NCBI GenBank assembly: GCA_014898415.1 | Contig: RCTD01000017.1 | Span: forward strand, 1,239,001 to 1,303,000 | Reading direction: 5' to 3' | Origin: Stromatinia cepivora | Lineage: Eukaryota > Ascomycota > Leotiomycetes > Helotiales > Sclerotiniaceae | DNA: 64,000 nucleotides | In this document: positions 1 through 13,319 of the stretch, piece by piece | Numbering within the stretch: position 1 is the first letter of the stretch | Layout of the letters: each line of letters begins with the position of its first letter | Notes under the pieces: generated by a model | Seen by the model: only the letters and a program-made list of their open reading frames with translations | Databases searched by the model: none | What the model was told of the DNA's origin: nothing | Translations under genes and position numbers: made by a program

Positions 1-2750
1 ATATAAATATACTTTCAAATTTAAAGGAATTTATTGAACAAATAATTGGATATTTATTAATATCCTTGATTAATTTCTTCTTTAAATATGATCAAATATT
101 TTTAAATAAAAAGAATAGAAATATCATTATTATTATAATCCCTCTTAATTTGATAAGATTTATTATTCTATTACAAAAAACTATTAATTCGATTGTTCAA
201 TTTATAAAGATTATATCAAAAATATTATAAGATATCATATTTAATATTATTATACCTTATTTAGATAATATTGGAATTAAAGATTTCAGAATTCAATATA
301 ATAAAACTGAAATTGAATCTGGATTAAAGAAGTTCATTATTGAGTATCTGAAAAACCTAGATATTACAATAGAATGCATTAAATGTATAAAATATATTAT
401 CAATATCAAATCCAAATAATATTACAATAAAATCCGAATCGTAGATTATTATATCAATTCTAAAAGAAGAAATCCTGATATTATCAAAATCATTAAGATA
501 TTTGAATGATTATTTTATTCGAATAATTATAAAATTAGAATATTCTTTAGAGTATATATCTTTTATTGATTTTGAATAAAGAATTTCGTTATTATTATAG
601 AGTTTCTTTATATATTATTAAAGAAAAATATAGAATTTATTTGAATTGTTAATTATAATATTATAATAATTTTATTGAAAGACAAATTAACTTCAGCTTT
701 AATTCTTCTTTTATTGATTTATTTATCTAAAACCGGAATTATTATATTCGCTATTGATACTAGTTTAATAGAATAGGGAGCTATTTTAAATCAAATATAT
801 AATGATAAATTTTATATTGTTGTTAAATATAAAAGTAATATATAGAATTATATTGAATGGAATTATAATATTATTAAAAGAGAATATAAAGGAATATTCA
901 AAACTCTACAAAAATATAAAAGAAATCTTTATAGTATTCATTTCTTTTTAGAAATTGATATAAATATATTTATAGTTTAATTAAATAAAGCAATTATAGA
1001 TCTATTTAATACTTTGGTTATAAGATAGATTATTTGGATCAAGCTTTTCGATTTTGATGTTAGATATATTCCTGGAAACAAAAACATTATTGCAAATACT
1101 CTATTACAACGATTGCAAATTACTTCGAATAATATTGATAAGGAATATAAAGAAGATATTGATAATTCGATTATTACAGATTTGAATTCGTTATAGATAG
1201 ATCCGGTAATGGGTATAAATAGCTCCAAAATTTTAAGATCGTTTCAAATTTTGGAAAATGGAAATGAAAGGATGTAAATAATCATTCAGTATATCATTAT
1301 ATTACAGAAATCTAAAAATATATTAATAAAGGATTAACAAGTTTTCAAAAAGGAAGCTTTCAATTTCTATATAAAGGATCATTATCTATTCAAAATCCAG
1401 AAAAACAGATTATTTCCCATCTATATAATAACAAACAACAATCTAATCGAAAAAGCAAAAATTATAATTCGAATATATAAAAAATTAAATTATAAAGATT
1501 TAGAATCATTATATACTAAAATATATAATTATTATTAATGAAATGGAATATACAAAGATATAAAAAATTAAATAACTTTTTATTTCGTTTGCTAATTTAG
1601 ATTATTTAAATAAATAAATAAATCAATAATTACTATTTAGATTTTAGATATTTGATATAAAATTGATATGGATATTACAAAAATGCTTGATAATCATAAA
1701 TTCAAATACCTTATTGTTCTACAAGAAAATCTGAATAATTGAATAGAAATTAAAGTTTTATAGAATATTATTTCGAAAATGATTACCAAATTCCTTTATA
1801 AAATAATCTATCATTATAATCTCTTTGAAGAAATTATTATAAATAAAGGATTTGAAAATAAAAATACTATACTTATTTATTATAAAAAATATAGAATCAA
1901 CAAAATCAAGATATCAATCTATCATCCACAAATCAATGGAATAATAAAAAGAGATTATTATCCTATTACAAAAGCATTTTCCCATTTATCACAAAAAAGA
2001 TATAAATAGTTTGAATAATTGAAAACAATATTATTCGTTAATCACATTTCAATTCACAAATCAATAAACAAAATATTATTTGAATTGATCTATAAACAAA
2101 AAACTATATTGTTTTTTGAAACTATATATATAATTTGAAGAATTTTTAATTAAGAAAATATACAAACCTAGAAAGATTTATTGATTATTAAAATACAACA
2201 ATTAAAAATATTAAATGAAAATATTAAGGAAATAATTCTTTATAAATAATATTACAAAGAAGATAATAAACTTCGATATAATCTCGATTGCAAAATATTA
2301 AATAAGAATATTCGAATTGAAGATATAATTCTATATTATAATCTTTAATTAAAAATCGATATATTTTGTAATATAAAATTTGCTTTCAAATAATATAAAT
2401 CTTACAAAATGATAAAGAAATTGAAGGGTCTTTTTATATATACTTTTGAAAAGATAAATGATATTCTATTTGATAGAATCTATATAGATATTTATCTCAA
2501 GAAATATATTTTGTATTTAGATCTTTTTGTAGATAATAATTCTAAGGATTTATATAAATAAATAAATCAAAAAAACCGAATTTCTAAATATCTATAATTT
2601 TTCAAATAAAAGATAACAAATAATCAAGAATTATCCTTTATTCAATTGTAAGACAATATAAAATCAAAAAGAAAAGAATAAATATAATAAACCGAAAAAA
2701 AATTATTGTTATAAATTTCTAATTATCAATTAAGAAATTCGATAAAAAAA
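1..2750 (+). mobile_element. RIP-degraded Ty3/gypsy retrotransposon, pol region (RT, RNase H, integrase)
   Basis: Reading + through many stop codons gives the gypsy pol order. At about 1-660 there is a reverse-transcriptase trace, including INFFFKYDQ where active copies have a LDFFSGYDQ-like motif. At about 667-1120 the RNase H/linker region reads AIDTSLIE-stop-GAILNQ and then IKLFDFDVRYIPGNKNIIAN, matching the usual RLFDFEVRHVPGKK..AD motif. At about 1660-2010 the integrase core ends in YHPQINGIIKRDYYPITKAF, compare the family motif YHPQANG.IERGH.PI.DAL. Catalytic-region acidic residues are often replaced by N or K and the DNA is extremely AT-rich, as expected from RIP. Gag and the 5' LTR would lie left of the window; no 3' LTR was recognised and the right limit is approximate. 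Certainly non-functional. Confidence 0.88.
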
Positions 2751-5700
2751 GCTTTATAATTCTTGAAAAAAAAAGAGTATTTGAATCCTTTTTGAAAAAA
2801 AAACTTATTATATTATTGATTTTGCTTTTGAATAATTTACGAACAATTCCTGAATAATACTTGAACAATTCAATATTTTCTTTTTAAATCTATTCTCTTT
2901 AAAAATTTGATTTGAAATTATCAATTCTTTATTTATATTTATTTTATTATTTACAAAAGTTTTTATTCAAATTTTGATATAATATTTGGAGAAAGATTTA
3001 ATTAGATTATAACTTTCTATTTTATTAACAATAATATCTTTTTTTTTATTCGATATAAGAATTATTCTTTTAATAACGAAATCGAAGTATTTATATTTAT
3101 TGAAATTTTTGAAATTAAGGAAAAATATAATGCTCTTGAATAATAATTCAATTATTCTATAAATATTATTAATCTTATTAAAGATTTTGTAAATGAAATA
3201 AAAGATTAGATTAAAGATCAAAAGCTCTATAAAACAATTGATCTTTTCAAAATTGATTATTTTATTAAAAATAATAATATAATTTAATTTGTTGAATAAT
3301 ATTATAATAAAGTTAAAGAAAATCTTAAAAATTTCGAAAGAATTTAGACAATTATTTAAGAAAAAACTTTTATTTGTTTTTAATCAGAAAATATAAATTT
3401 AAATAATACTTCAATAAGAACAGATATAGTTTATTATATCTTTTATTTCAGTCTTCAAGTTTTTATAAAGTTTTTGAACAGGTATATAGCCGAATACTTT
3501 ATATAAAAAAAAGGCAAAGAAATCAAAAAGTATAACCCTATAGATTTCTATATTATATATAAATTCATTATGAAAATCGATACAAAAAACAAGAAAGATT
3601 GAATATTTTTTCTTTATAATTTTGTACAAAATCTTATTCTCAGAATTTATAGATTTACTTTCGATAATTTCGGATTTCTGAGAGAATATCATAAAGGCGA
3701 AAACCCTTTCAAAGTTTAATAAGGGGATAAATCTATTTGCGAAATAATTATTACAGAAATTACTTTAGTATCTTTTAACAATAATAATGATAAAAAAGAA
3801 TTTAATATTAAAGAACGATTGAAAGTAATTGTTATATTAGATATTCTTTGTATATACCGATTTCTCTATTTTCAAATAATTATATCAATTTCGGAATTTA
3901 TAATCGCAAATATCGATAAATAAGAAAAGAAAGATTATTATTTTGATCTTTCGAAAAAAGCCTTTTTTCATTTATCTATTCTAAACAAATTCGTATTTTG
4001 TTGTTATATAATTGATTACAATACTGAATTTGTTTCAAATAATAACGATTCAGTTTTCGATAATTTTAAAATGGTTTTAAATTCTTTATAGAAACTAAAA
4101 AACTATTTTTGTAATTTAGATTATCAATTTGAAAAAAGATAATATTCTTTAATAAACAATAAATATATTATCGATTAAATAAAATAGAAAATTGTTATAT
4201 TATTAAAGAAGCAAATTATTGTAGATGCTTTATATATATATCATTTGTATATTTTGATAAAATTCTTCGATCTAAAATCAAAGTATATTTCGGTTAAAGA
4301 ATTATAAAATAGATTGATTATTATTACCAAAAATCGAAAATATATTAATGAAATAAAGTTAATAGAGATATTCTACCCTTAATTCTATTTATATCAATTT
4401 TTGGTTTTGAAATGATCAAAGCAAATCTTCAGCTTTAATTGATTCAATTCAATAAAGAATTTCTATTCCTTTAATTCTAATAAAATTTTCAAAGATAATC
4501 TTTTTTTATTAAAATTATCAAATAAAGAATCCTTTAAGAATTAATTTATTCTATATATCTTTTCATTTCAATATATCTTCGAATAAAAAGATAAATTCAA
4601 TTTATAAAATATTTACGAAAATATTCTTACTATTTACGAATAACATTTCTGTAAAATTTTTAAAAAAGGTTTGTTTTCGAATTGTTACTTTTCGATCATT
4701 CAATTTCTTTTAAAATACAATTCTACTTTGTGATATATTGTTATTTATATTCGAAAAGATAAAAAGTTTTGTTTTATATTAATACCTTTATTTATATTAT
4801 ATTTTCCTGATTATAATAAAAAGTTTAATTTTTATTATTCCTTTTTTAATTTTTTCTATTTAATTTTCAAGGGTAAACGAAACGAAGCTTCAAAAAGAAT
4901 GATTATCGTAATCGATTTTTCTAAATCAAAAGAATCAATTAAAAGCTTTTATAAAAAATATCAAATCCTTGCTTTTTATAAGTTAAATAATAATAATAAT
5001 TTAATTCAGGAATTTCTAAAGAAATACTTTTTCATTTATCAATTATAATATAATCTTGATTGAATAACAAAAAAAAAAGCTTTCCAAAAGGCCAAATAAA
5101 AGAATCAGTTTTGTTGAAAAACTTTAATTAAATTTAAATCCTGAATAATTGTAATTCGATTAAATATCATTTTGAAATATACTAATTCTTCTAGATTCTA
5201 TAGATCGATTTTGATATTGATCTTTTATTTAATTATAATTTCGAATAAAAAGAATATAAAGAATAATAATTCCTACAAAAACCTTTAAAGATCTCTTCAA
5301 AATCAAATTGTCCTTTTTGAATTAAACAAATTTAATGAAGAAAATCTTTATATTCCCCGATCCTTTTCTTTTAATATCAATTTTGTTCTACAAGATCATC
5401 TTTTTATAATCTTTTTAAAATATTTATTTTAGGATTTTAATATTGTGAAAAAAATAACAAATAGATTATTCGAAATCAATAATAATGAATTCGAACTTTA
5501 ATATAAACAATAGTATAATCTTGCAATGATGGATTTAGCCATCCAATTTGAAGTATTCTAAAACGAGAAAAAGCAATAAGGAGATCGATCATTATTTGCA
5601 AATTATAATATATCTTTACAAAGACAAAAAGCTCTTCGCGATAAGGATCTCGAAAATGATGAATTCCTTGATAAGGAAAATGCTAACAATTAGAAGATCG

Positions 5701-6900
5701 TAAATCTAGTTAGTAGAGAATCCCCTATTGGGAAATTTCAATTTATATCAAAGAAGTCTACTGAAAAAAAAAAAGAAATTGTAAAACAAAAACCAACTCA
5801 AAACCAATCTGCAATACTATCTAATTCATCCCTAATTGGATCTTCTGGAATACAAAATACCACTTCAATCCTTGATATAAATTGTAAACCAAATAGAGAA
5901 CAAATGAATCGCTTTTTAATAAGAAAGCCTTTTATAAGATTTAGCAATAAAAGAAAGGATCATCCCTTCAGTATTAGATAAAAACTTATAATGCCAAAAG
6001 TCTCTATTCGTTATTCAAATTACATTCAAAAATTATCAAAAAGTCCGATTACAAATATGAAATCTGTTGTAAAGCATTCAATTAAACATCCAAGAAAAAC
6101 TAAAGATAAAAAGAATAATAAAAATACTTCTCAGGAATTTGAAACTCTTATCGAATTTGATAAAAAAACAATAAAAGCAAATTTGAACCAATAAAAATCT
6201 AAAATATATTGTTTTTTTAAAACAATCTTAAAAATTACTCATTATTTTAATTTGCTAATATTCTAATTAGTTTTCTTTAACCTAATTATCTTTTGATCTC
6301 TTTGGTTTTTATCTTTTGTAATTATCCTGAAACTAAATAGAATACATATTCCAGAAAAAAGAAAGATATAAGAAAATTGGGATATCAAAATCTAATATAT
6401 AATTAATTCGTAATCATATAATCATATAATTCTTTATAATTAGATATAAAAGAAAACTCTACTCCCTTTTCCTTGAAAGAAATTAATCGTTTTTCTATTA
6501 GTCTTTTTATATCCCATTTATATACAATCCAAACCATTATCTAAACCTACTAGTTTTACTATTTGAAGCCTCTACAATATAATCTGATCAATTCCAATTC
6601 CCATTTCCCCTCACAGCGTACTATCGGGATACACGTATCTCGACCTACCTCTTTCACAATATATATACTAATTATTTTGGGATACAAAAACTAAATAACT
6701 TTTGAAAGAGAAATAATTCTAAATGATAATTATATAATTGAAATTCAGATAGATTGATTTAAGCCTTGAGTATTTCAATTCTTATAATACAAGTTTTTTT
6801 AAACATTTATTCGAAATCATAAATCCACAAATCCTTTATAAATCGATTAAATGAATATATAAAATACAATAGTTTTTATAATAATTGAATTTCCTTTATA
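2751..6900. other. AT-rich, stop-riddled DNA without a recognisable gene
   Basis: Same composition as the neighbouring retroelement remnants, so probably more RIP-mutated repeat. Short ORFs here (for example 2967-3221 -, 3411-3692 -, 5991-6194 +) are Asn/Ile/Lys-rich and match nothing I know. A less AT-rich patch at about 5,510-6,190 reads + as Asn/Ser/Lys-rich low-complexity peptide and could be the eroded tail of a transposon ORF. A second balanced patch lies at about 6,600-6,660. No terminal repeats were found. Confidence 0.6.
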
Positions 6901-9900
6901 GAATACTTTGATTGATTATTCTAGTATATATATTTTCTTTTAGAATATTGAAATTGATCGATTAAAGTAATCTCTAGATCATTTTTGTATATATTACAAA
7001 GAACTTCAATAATATAATTAATAGGTTTATATTTTATATTCTTTATATTAATATATTCGATGAAATCGGGATCTATATTATTATTATGAACATTTCTTTG
7101 AATAATATTAATATCTTTATTCACAAAATATAATTGTTTTTTAATAAAAGAATCGATTTCTTTAGTTTCTTTAATAAAAAAATCGATCAATATTTGTATA
7201 TCTTTATTATATACTTTATCTTTATTATCTAAAGGATTAGATGGATTGAATAATTCTAGATCGATTTCTTTATTCCTATTATTACCCTTCAGATTTATAT
7301 TTATCTTCGAAATCAATTCATTTGTAAATAATAGATCTGAAATATACTTGATAAATAAATCAAAAGCTTTTCGATCTATGAAAATAGATAGATAAATAAA
7401 ATCTTTATAATTGTTTCTGTTTTGAATAATCGTTTTATTTATTTCGATATAATTTTATAGATTAAAAATTCTAACAAATTGTTTAAACTTTTTTGTAATA
7501 TAAATATTGATCATTTAATTAATAGAATTTATATAATAAATGAATTCTTTATTGAATATTATATTTCGAATAATAATAATTTTATTAAATTTGGGTATCT
7601 ATATATAATAGATCAATATACCTAAAATATAGTCTATTAAATATTCAATATATACTCGAAAATTGGTTTTGTATTATTTCCTATTAATTCCAATTTCTTT
7701 GTTTTTATTTAAAGGGTAAATTCAATATCTATATTTGTAAATTTCATTTCAATTGGGATAAAGATCATTAGATATTTTCTTTACAAATAGAGGATTATCT
7801 TTGTAAAAATAATTATAGAATTATATATCGAATATTTTATTGAATAATTTGAAGGATTTGATTTTTAAAGGATTTATATTATATAAATAAATAATAATTT
7901 GTATTGTTTCTATTTATAATTTGTTCGGTAAATTCATTATGATCTATATTTTTATTTATTTTGTAATTATTTTTTGTTTTATATATTTTGATTCTTTATT
8001 GAATTTATATATATAAAATAAAGATAATTCGAATTCGATGCTTTTTTATTTGATCTATTTCTCAAATAATATTACTCCTATAATTCCAATAACAGATATA
8101 TCATTATTCTATTTGATTATTACAATTACTAGATTATATTTATAATAAATCTAGATTACAAAGCTTTGAATAATTGTAAATACTTTATTATATATTTTAC
8201 AATAAATTAAATATAAAAAGATTTTGTTATAATATATTTCTTTGATTAATAAAAACTATAATGCATTATTATACTCTTTATCGAAATCAAAAAGATTCTA
8301 TTAGATTTTGTAGAAGGATTGAAGTGATTGATGATCATTTGGAATATAAGAAATAACTTGTTTTGTATAAATATAAGTGTAATTAGTATAATTGGAATAA
8401 ATGATATCTTTTATTTTGATATTTTATATTATAAATACTAAATATTCAAAAACTTCCTTTTTCAAATATTTAAAACGTTTATATTATATTTCATTTGTAT
8501 CTTTTTTTGGAAAAGATGGATTATAAGAATGATGAAATGTTTTATTTATTTTTCTGTTTATTGTTGGGTATATTATAAAAGGGTTGCTTATAAAAATAAA
8601 TAAAAGAATATTCGAATAAATAGAAAATGATTTGTATTCTAAGAATATAAGATTTTCAATATAAATGTATTGAATAATTATTATATTATTTATATAATCT
8701 CCTTTACGAAAAATACAATTATATCTTAAGAACTATAAACCAGCTTTCTTTAATCAAGCTTTCGAAACAATATTGATATGAAAATCAGAGATGAGTATTA
8801 TATTATTCAAAATCAGATCATTATTAGAATAACCTTTTCTTTTGATAATCCTTTTGATAATACAAACCCTGCATTCTAAGATTTGGAAACTGAAAATGTT
8901 TACTTCTATAAGATCATTGGGATTGAATAATCGATATCGATGATCATCTAATAGAGATATATCGTTTACGATATATATAACATTATAATTATCGAATAAG
9001 ATATTATTGAATAGATAATATATTCTTATTATTATAGAATATACCCCTGATTGATTATATCGAACATCCAAAATAGCAATATTGATTGAAAGTCTTAAAG
9101 AATCAATGAAACTTTTCATTCATTTCCTTTTGATTCAATTAAAATAAAATTGTTTCTATAAATACGATTTTGTTCGATCCCTAATTATTTATAACTCATT
9201 TTCACTGAATACCCTTTTGAACAATAGATTGATTCTTTCAGTAAGCATTAATTTTATGGTTTTACAATTATAAGCAATATAACTATAATCAATTTTATTA
9301 TTCCATTTAGATTCAATTCTATAAGAATATTTCCAAATCTTCTTGATCCTTTGATTGCTTTTAGAATTGATACTTTTTTTATTCTTCTTAGATTTTTTAT
9401 CATTTTGAAAAGAAATAAATATAGAATATATTCCTTTTTTAACTTTTAAAGAAATAGAATTCTAGAAGATTAATCCTTCAAAAATATCTTCGAATTGTTT
9501 AAATAAAAGATTAAGTAATCCGAATTGATTGTTTATCTCGATCTATATAATTATAATATTTGCTTAGATTAAGAGTATTCTGATATCAATAATTTATAGA
9601 AAAGTATTAATAATGATTTCATTTTATACTTCAATGATTTTGTATATAAAAGTTTTAATATAAATTATAATCCAATCCCTATATTATTTAACAGGGTTGG
9701 TTCTATCGAGTGAAGTTTGCATTAGAACAGATCGATATTTTTATAATATTGCGAGTTTGGCAATAATTATTATAAATATAAGTTTCTTTTTGAATATATT
9801 GATAATTGTTTTAAATGAAAAAGCTGTAATATTCTAATTGAAAATAAATAACTTTATAAAATATATTTGATCAATTGATGATTCGATTTATTCATAAACT

Positions 9901-10854
9901 TTCTGGAAAACCTTATGATTCTATATATATTTTTGTTATTGATATCGATACTCTAATTGGAAAAAAACAAATTCGAAAGAAATTTCTTAGAAAATAATTA
10001 GGAATAGAATAATAGATTTATTAAGAATAGATTCCGATATATTACTATCAAAATCTTTTATTTTTATATCTTTATTCATATCTTCCCTAAATTGAATCAC
10101 TATAAAATATTTCAAGAATTCCTTTTAATATTGAATTTGTTTCTTTTAATTATATTTAACTTGAAGATCGATAATAGAAGATAAAACAAATAGTTTGATT
10201 GAAAATTAATCGATTTGAATACAAATAGATTCATTTATTAAATCGAAATTTGAAATGGATATCGCTGATATAGAAACAAACAGATTGTTCTTTGGATTGA
10301 TTAAATCCCAAATTCTTTGAACTTGATATTTATTTTTCAAGTATAGATATCATTTCAATTATTGAATACAGATTATAAAAAGAAGATCATTTTGATCTTT
10401 TATTATATTAAATAAAAATAATTGAATTAATATAAATATTGAATTATAAATAAAATAGAAATAATATTTTAAAAATAATCCCTTGAATACTTAGTAATCA
10501 TTGAATAAGAAATTGTATAGATTTAAGAGCTACCGGACTTATAATTATTACGGGATAATATAATTACAGAATACTTTCAGAAATCGAGGAATAAATAATA
10601 CATATAATTAATAAAGTAAAAGAATTGAATGATTTGCCTTTGATTATATAAATCAAAAGCTATATATATAAAACAAATGAATGATTATCTAGCCGATATA
10701 CATCTTAATTAAACTAGATCTTTGTTTATTAGGATATCAGGATCACCTTATCAATTGATAGATTAGTAAAGGCTAGTAGATCCTTCATTCCGATTGGAAA
10801 GCATACGCTTTGATCCTTCATAAGATACAGGGGATCACAGGGCTTTCCGTGACA
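6900..10854 (-). mobile_element. Probable RIP-degraded Ty1/copia retrotransposon remnant
   Basis: The minus-strand ORF at 8754-9119 contains VIYIVNDISLLDDHRYRLFN and, further on, ISDFHINIVSKA. These resemble the retropepsin neighbourhood of fungal copia polyproteins (compare H.VNDRSLL...YR.F and VL.VPGFH.NIVSE). The peptide MISKININLK... at 6921-7316 (-) would be further downstream in pol but is not recognisable. An LTR-like end at 10,854 is oriented for a minus-strand element with gag left of it at about 9.2-10.4 kb, where only a basic Lys/Asn-rich peptide is readable. Left limit, internal domains and second LTR were not identified. It could be a mixture of fragments. Confidence 0.5.
10690..10854 (-). 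repeat. LTR-like terminus, minus orientation
   Basis: On the minus strand this stretch begins at 10,854 with TGTCACGGAAAGCCCTGTGA and is much less AT-rich than its surroundings. A TG start followed by a unique-looking GC-balanced stretch fits the 5' edge of an LTR of the retroelement to its left. The other LTR edge and a second copy were not found, so it could be a solo LTR. Confidence 0.45.
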
Positions 10855-11132
10855 ATATAATATATAAATTTGTTATTTTTGATAACGATTAGTATAAAGA
10901 TTAATATAAAAATGAAAAACGAACAAATTCATTTTCAAATTCTATCATCAAAATTATAGATAAATAGATTATTCATAAATAATTTGCGGATTATCTGTTT
11001 ACCTATAGATAATCTGTTAATCTACAAATAAACAGATAATCTATAAATAATCCACAAATATTTATTTATGAATCAAATTATTTTAAAATTTCAATAGATA
11101 ATTTGTAAAGCAGGTAGGCTATTCAATAGATA

Positions 11133-13317
11133 ACCGATTTCCCTACATCGTGCACGACCCCATATCTTGCACGCCCTTCATATTCCTACTATGATCATTT
11201 CAAAATTCGATATTAATTATAAATTATAAAATATAAAGCTACAATTCTTTTTGAATAATAAAAAGATATAATATTATTCTATAGAATTAAAAAACCTTTA
11301 TATTTTCAATTTCAACGAAACCTTGATATATTACCCAACCTTTGAACACAATACCTCCCCCCCTCCTTCCACTACTAATTTATCAATCTCTACAATATCA
11401 TAATCCTTTATAACTTCTTAGAATACTAAATTTATAATAAAAAAACGTTTTTGAATCATTTATACTTTTTTAATAAAAAATATTAATGATTTCCGAACTC
11501 TTTTCACTCCCTCTTTAATATCACATATAATTTGACAATCGATTTCCCTTTATACTACCCTCTTTTTAATCATTCTATTCTTCTATTCCTTTTCAATTTT
11601 TTTTTCAATTTTCTTTTACTTCTTAACTTTTTTCTTCTATTCAACAATTAATACTTTCATCGATTAATAAATTCTAATTCTTTCGATTTACAAAAAGGAA
11701 TATAAAAAAACACTTCCACCCTTCTCCCCTATTAAATTTAAACATTTAAAATAAATTCTTTTCTTTTTTTCGATTTTCAAAACTTCTTTTAAATCTTTTA
11801 TTCTATACAATTGGATATTAGTATTAACTATATATATAAATACAACCTTAAAAAACTTCTAAATAATATCAAGATCCTATTTAAAATAAAACTCTAATTT
11901 AAAATAACAAAAAGTTTTAATTATATATAACATCTTTATTTTATTCCCTATAAATTATATCGATATAAATAATATAAAGGCTTACTTTGATTCGATATTA
12001 CAAATAATAATATTCTTATTTATAAGATAAATACCAGCTTTTTCGAAAGATTTCAGAATATTATAAATAATAGCAAATTAAACCCAAACAATCTTAAATA
12101 TCATTCAAAAATTACATTTCGATATTCCAACGATACCTCCGTTTTTATACATTAGATTATTAAATTCTATACTATAATTCATCAAAAAAGAAAGAAAATA
12201 ATCTATATCAAAAAATTAGAATCGATATATAAAATGAAAAAGGAGAATCAATAAAATAATCTTCAATTCATTATATTTCGATATAAATTTTATATTTATA
12301 TAATTAAAATGATTATTTACAATTAATAAACAATATCCTTTCTTTACTTTTGAATAAATATAATATTAAAAGATTTTATTAAATCAAATAAAATCGAATA
12401 TATTCAACAATTATTTATTATTTGAAATTCCGAAATAAACCTGATCCTTTATTTTTATTTTATTAATCTATATATCCTATAGATCTCCAAATTCCCCTTT
12501 ATAAATTAAAGTAAATAAAATAATTATATCATTAATATATATATATATTAAAAGAATAATAAACTCTTTTGATTTATTCTATTTAGCTTTTGTAATTCTA
12601 TTATAATCATATATATTAATATTTATTATTCTCTTCATAATCCTTTCTAAATTAATTATAAAATCCTTTTCATCCTAATTATATATATTCTTAAATAATA
12701 TATTATATTTTGTAATTATTTTTATTAATTAAATAAAAAAAAAAGAGATATTAATATAATTTTTTTAAATAATAAAATTCAACAATAATATAAAATAATT
12801 CAAATCAGATTATAAAAATATTTAAATATAATAACATTATCAATTTTCATATACAAATTATCAATATATCAGAGATATCGATTTTGAAAATATATTTTAT
12901 ATCTTTTTACGAAATTTACTATTCGGTTTTTTCTTAAAAAACAATTTATAATCTTTTCTACTAAGTTTTTGATTATATAATTTATAGAAAATATAAATCT
13001 TTATATTAATTTATTAATTTAATCGATTAAAATCTTTTCTTATTCTTTTAAAAAAGATTAATAAATTTCAATATATATAATATTATAAAAGATAGTTTTA
13101 TTTTTATAACATCAAAAAAACATTGAACAATTGATTTTGAAGAAATTTGTTATTTGAATATATTTAGGGTATTCTTCCCCTTTAATTTGAACTAATACAA
13201 GCTTTATATAGATCTCTGAAAACATATTATCGTTATATCCATCCATAATGGTTGATATTTTATAAAATTAAAAGTGCGTGCAAGATATAGGGTCGTGCAC
13301 GATATAGGGAAATCGGT
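11133..13317. mobile_element. 2,185-bp DNA transposon remnant with 44-bp TIRs and TA target duplication
   Basis: The 44-bp terminal segments 11,133-11,176 and 13,274-13,317 are reverse complements at 41 of 44 positions. Both begin, read inward, with ACCGATTTCCCTA and contain the palindrome CGTGCACG. TA dinucleotides flank the element at 11,131-11,132 and 13,318-13,319, as in Tc1/mariner/pogo-type insertion. The two clear-cut differences between arms on the inside are C/T transitions, the RIP type. The interior is AT-rich and carries no readable transposase, so it is a dead or non-autonomous copy. Superfamily is inferred only from the TA duplication. Confidence 0.8.
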
Positions 13318-13319
13318 TA

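Noticed and set aside
6921..7316. 131-codon minus ORF as an independent gene
   Set aside because: Asn/Ile/Lys composition and setting in RIP-type DNA indicate an eroded transposon fragment, not a host gene.
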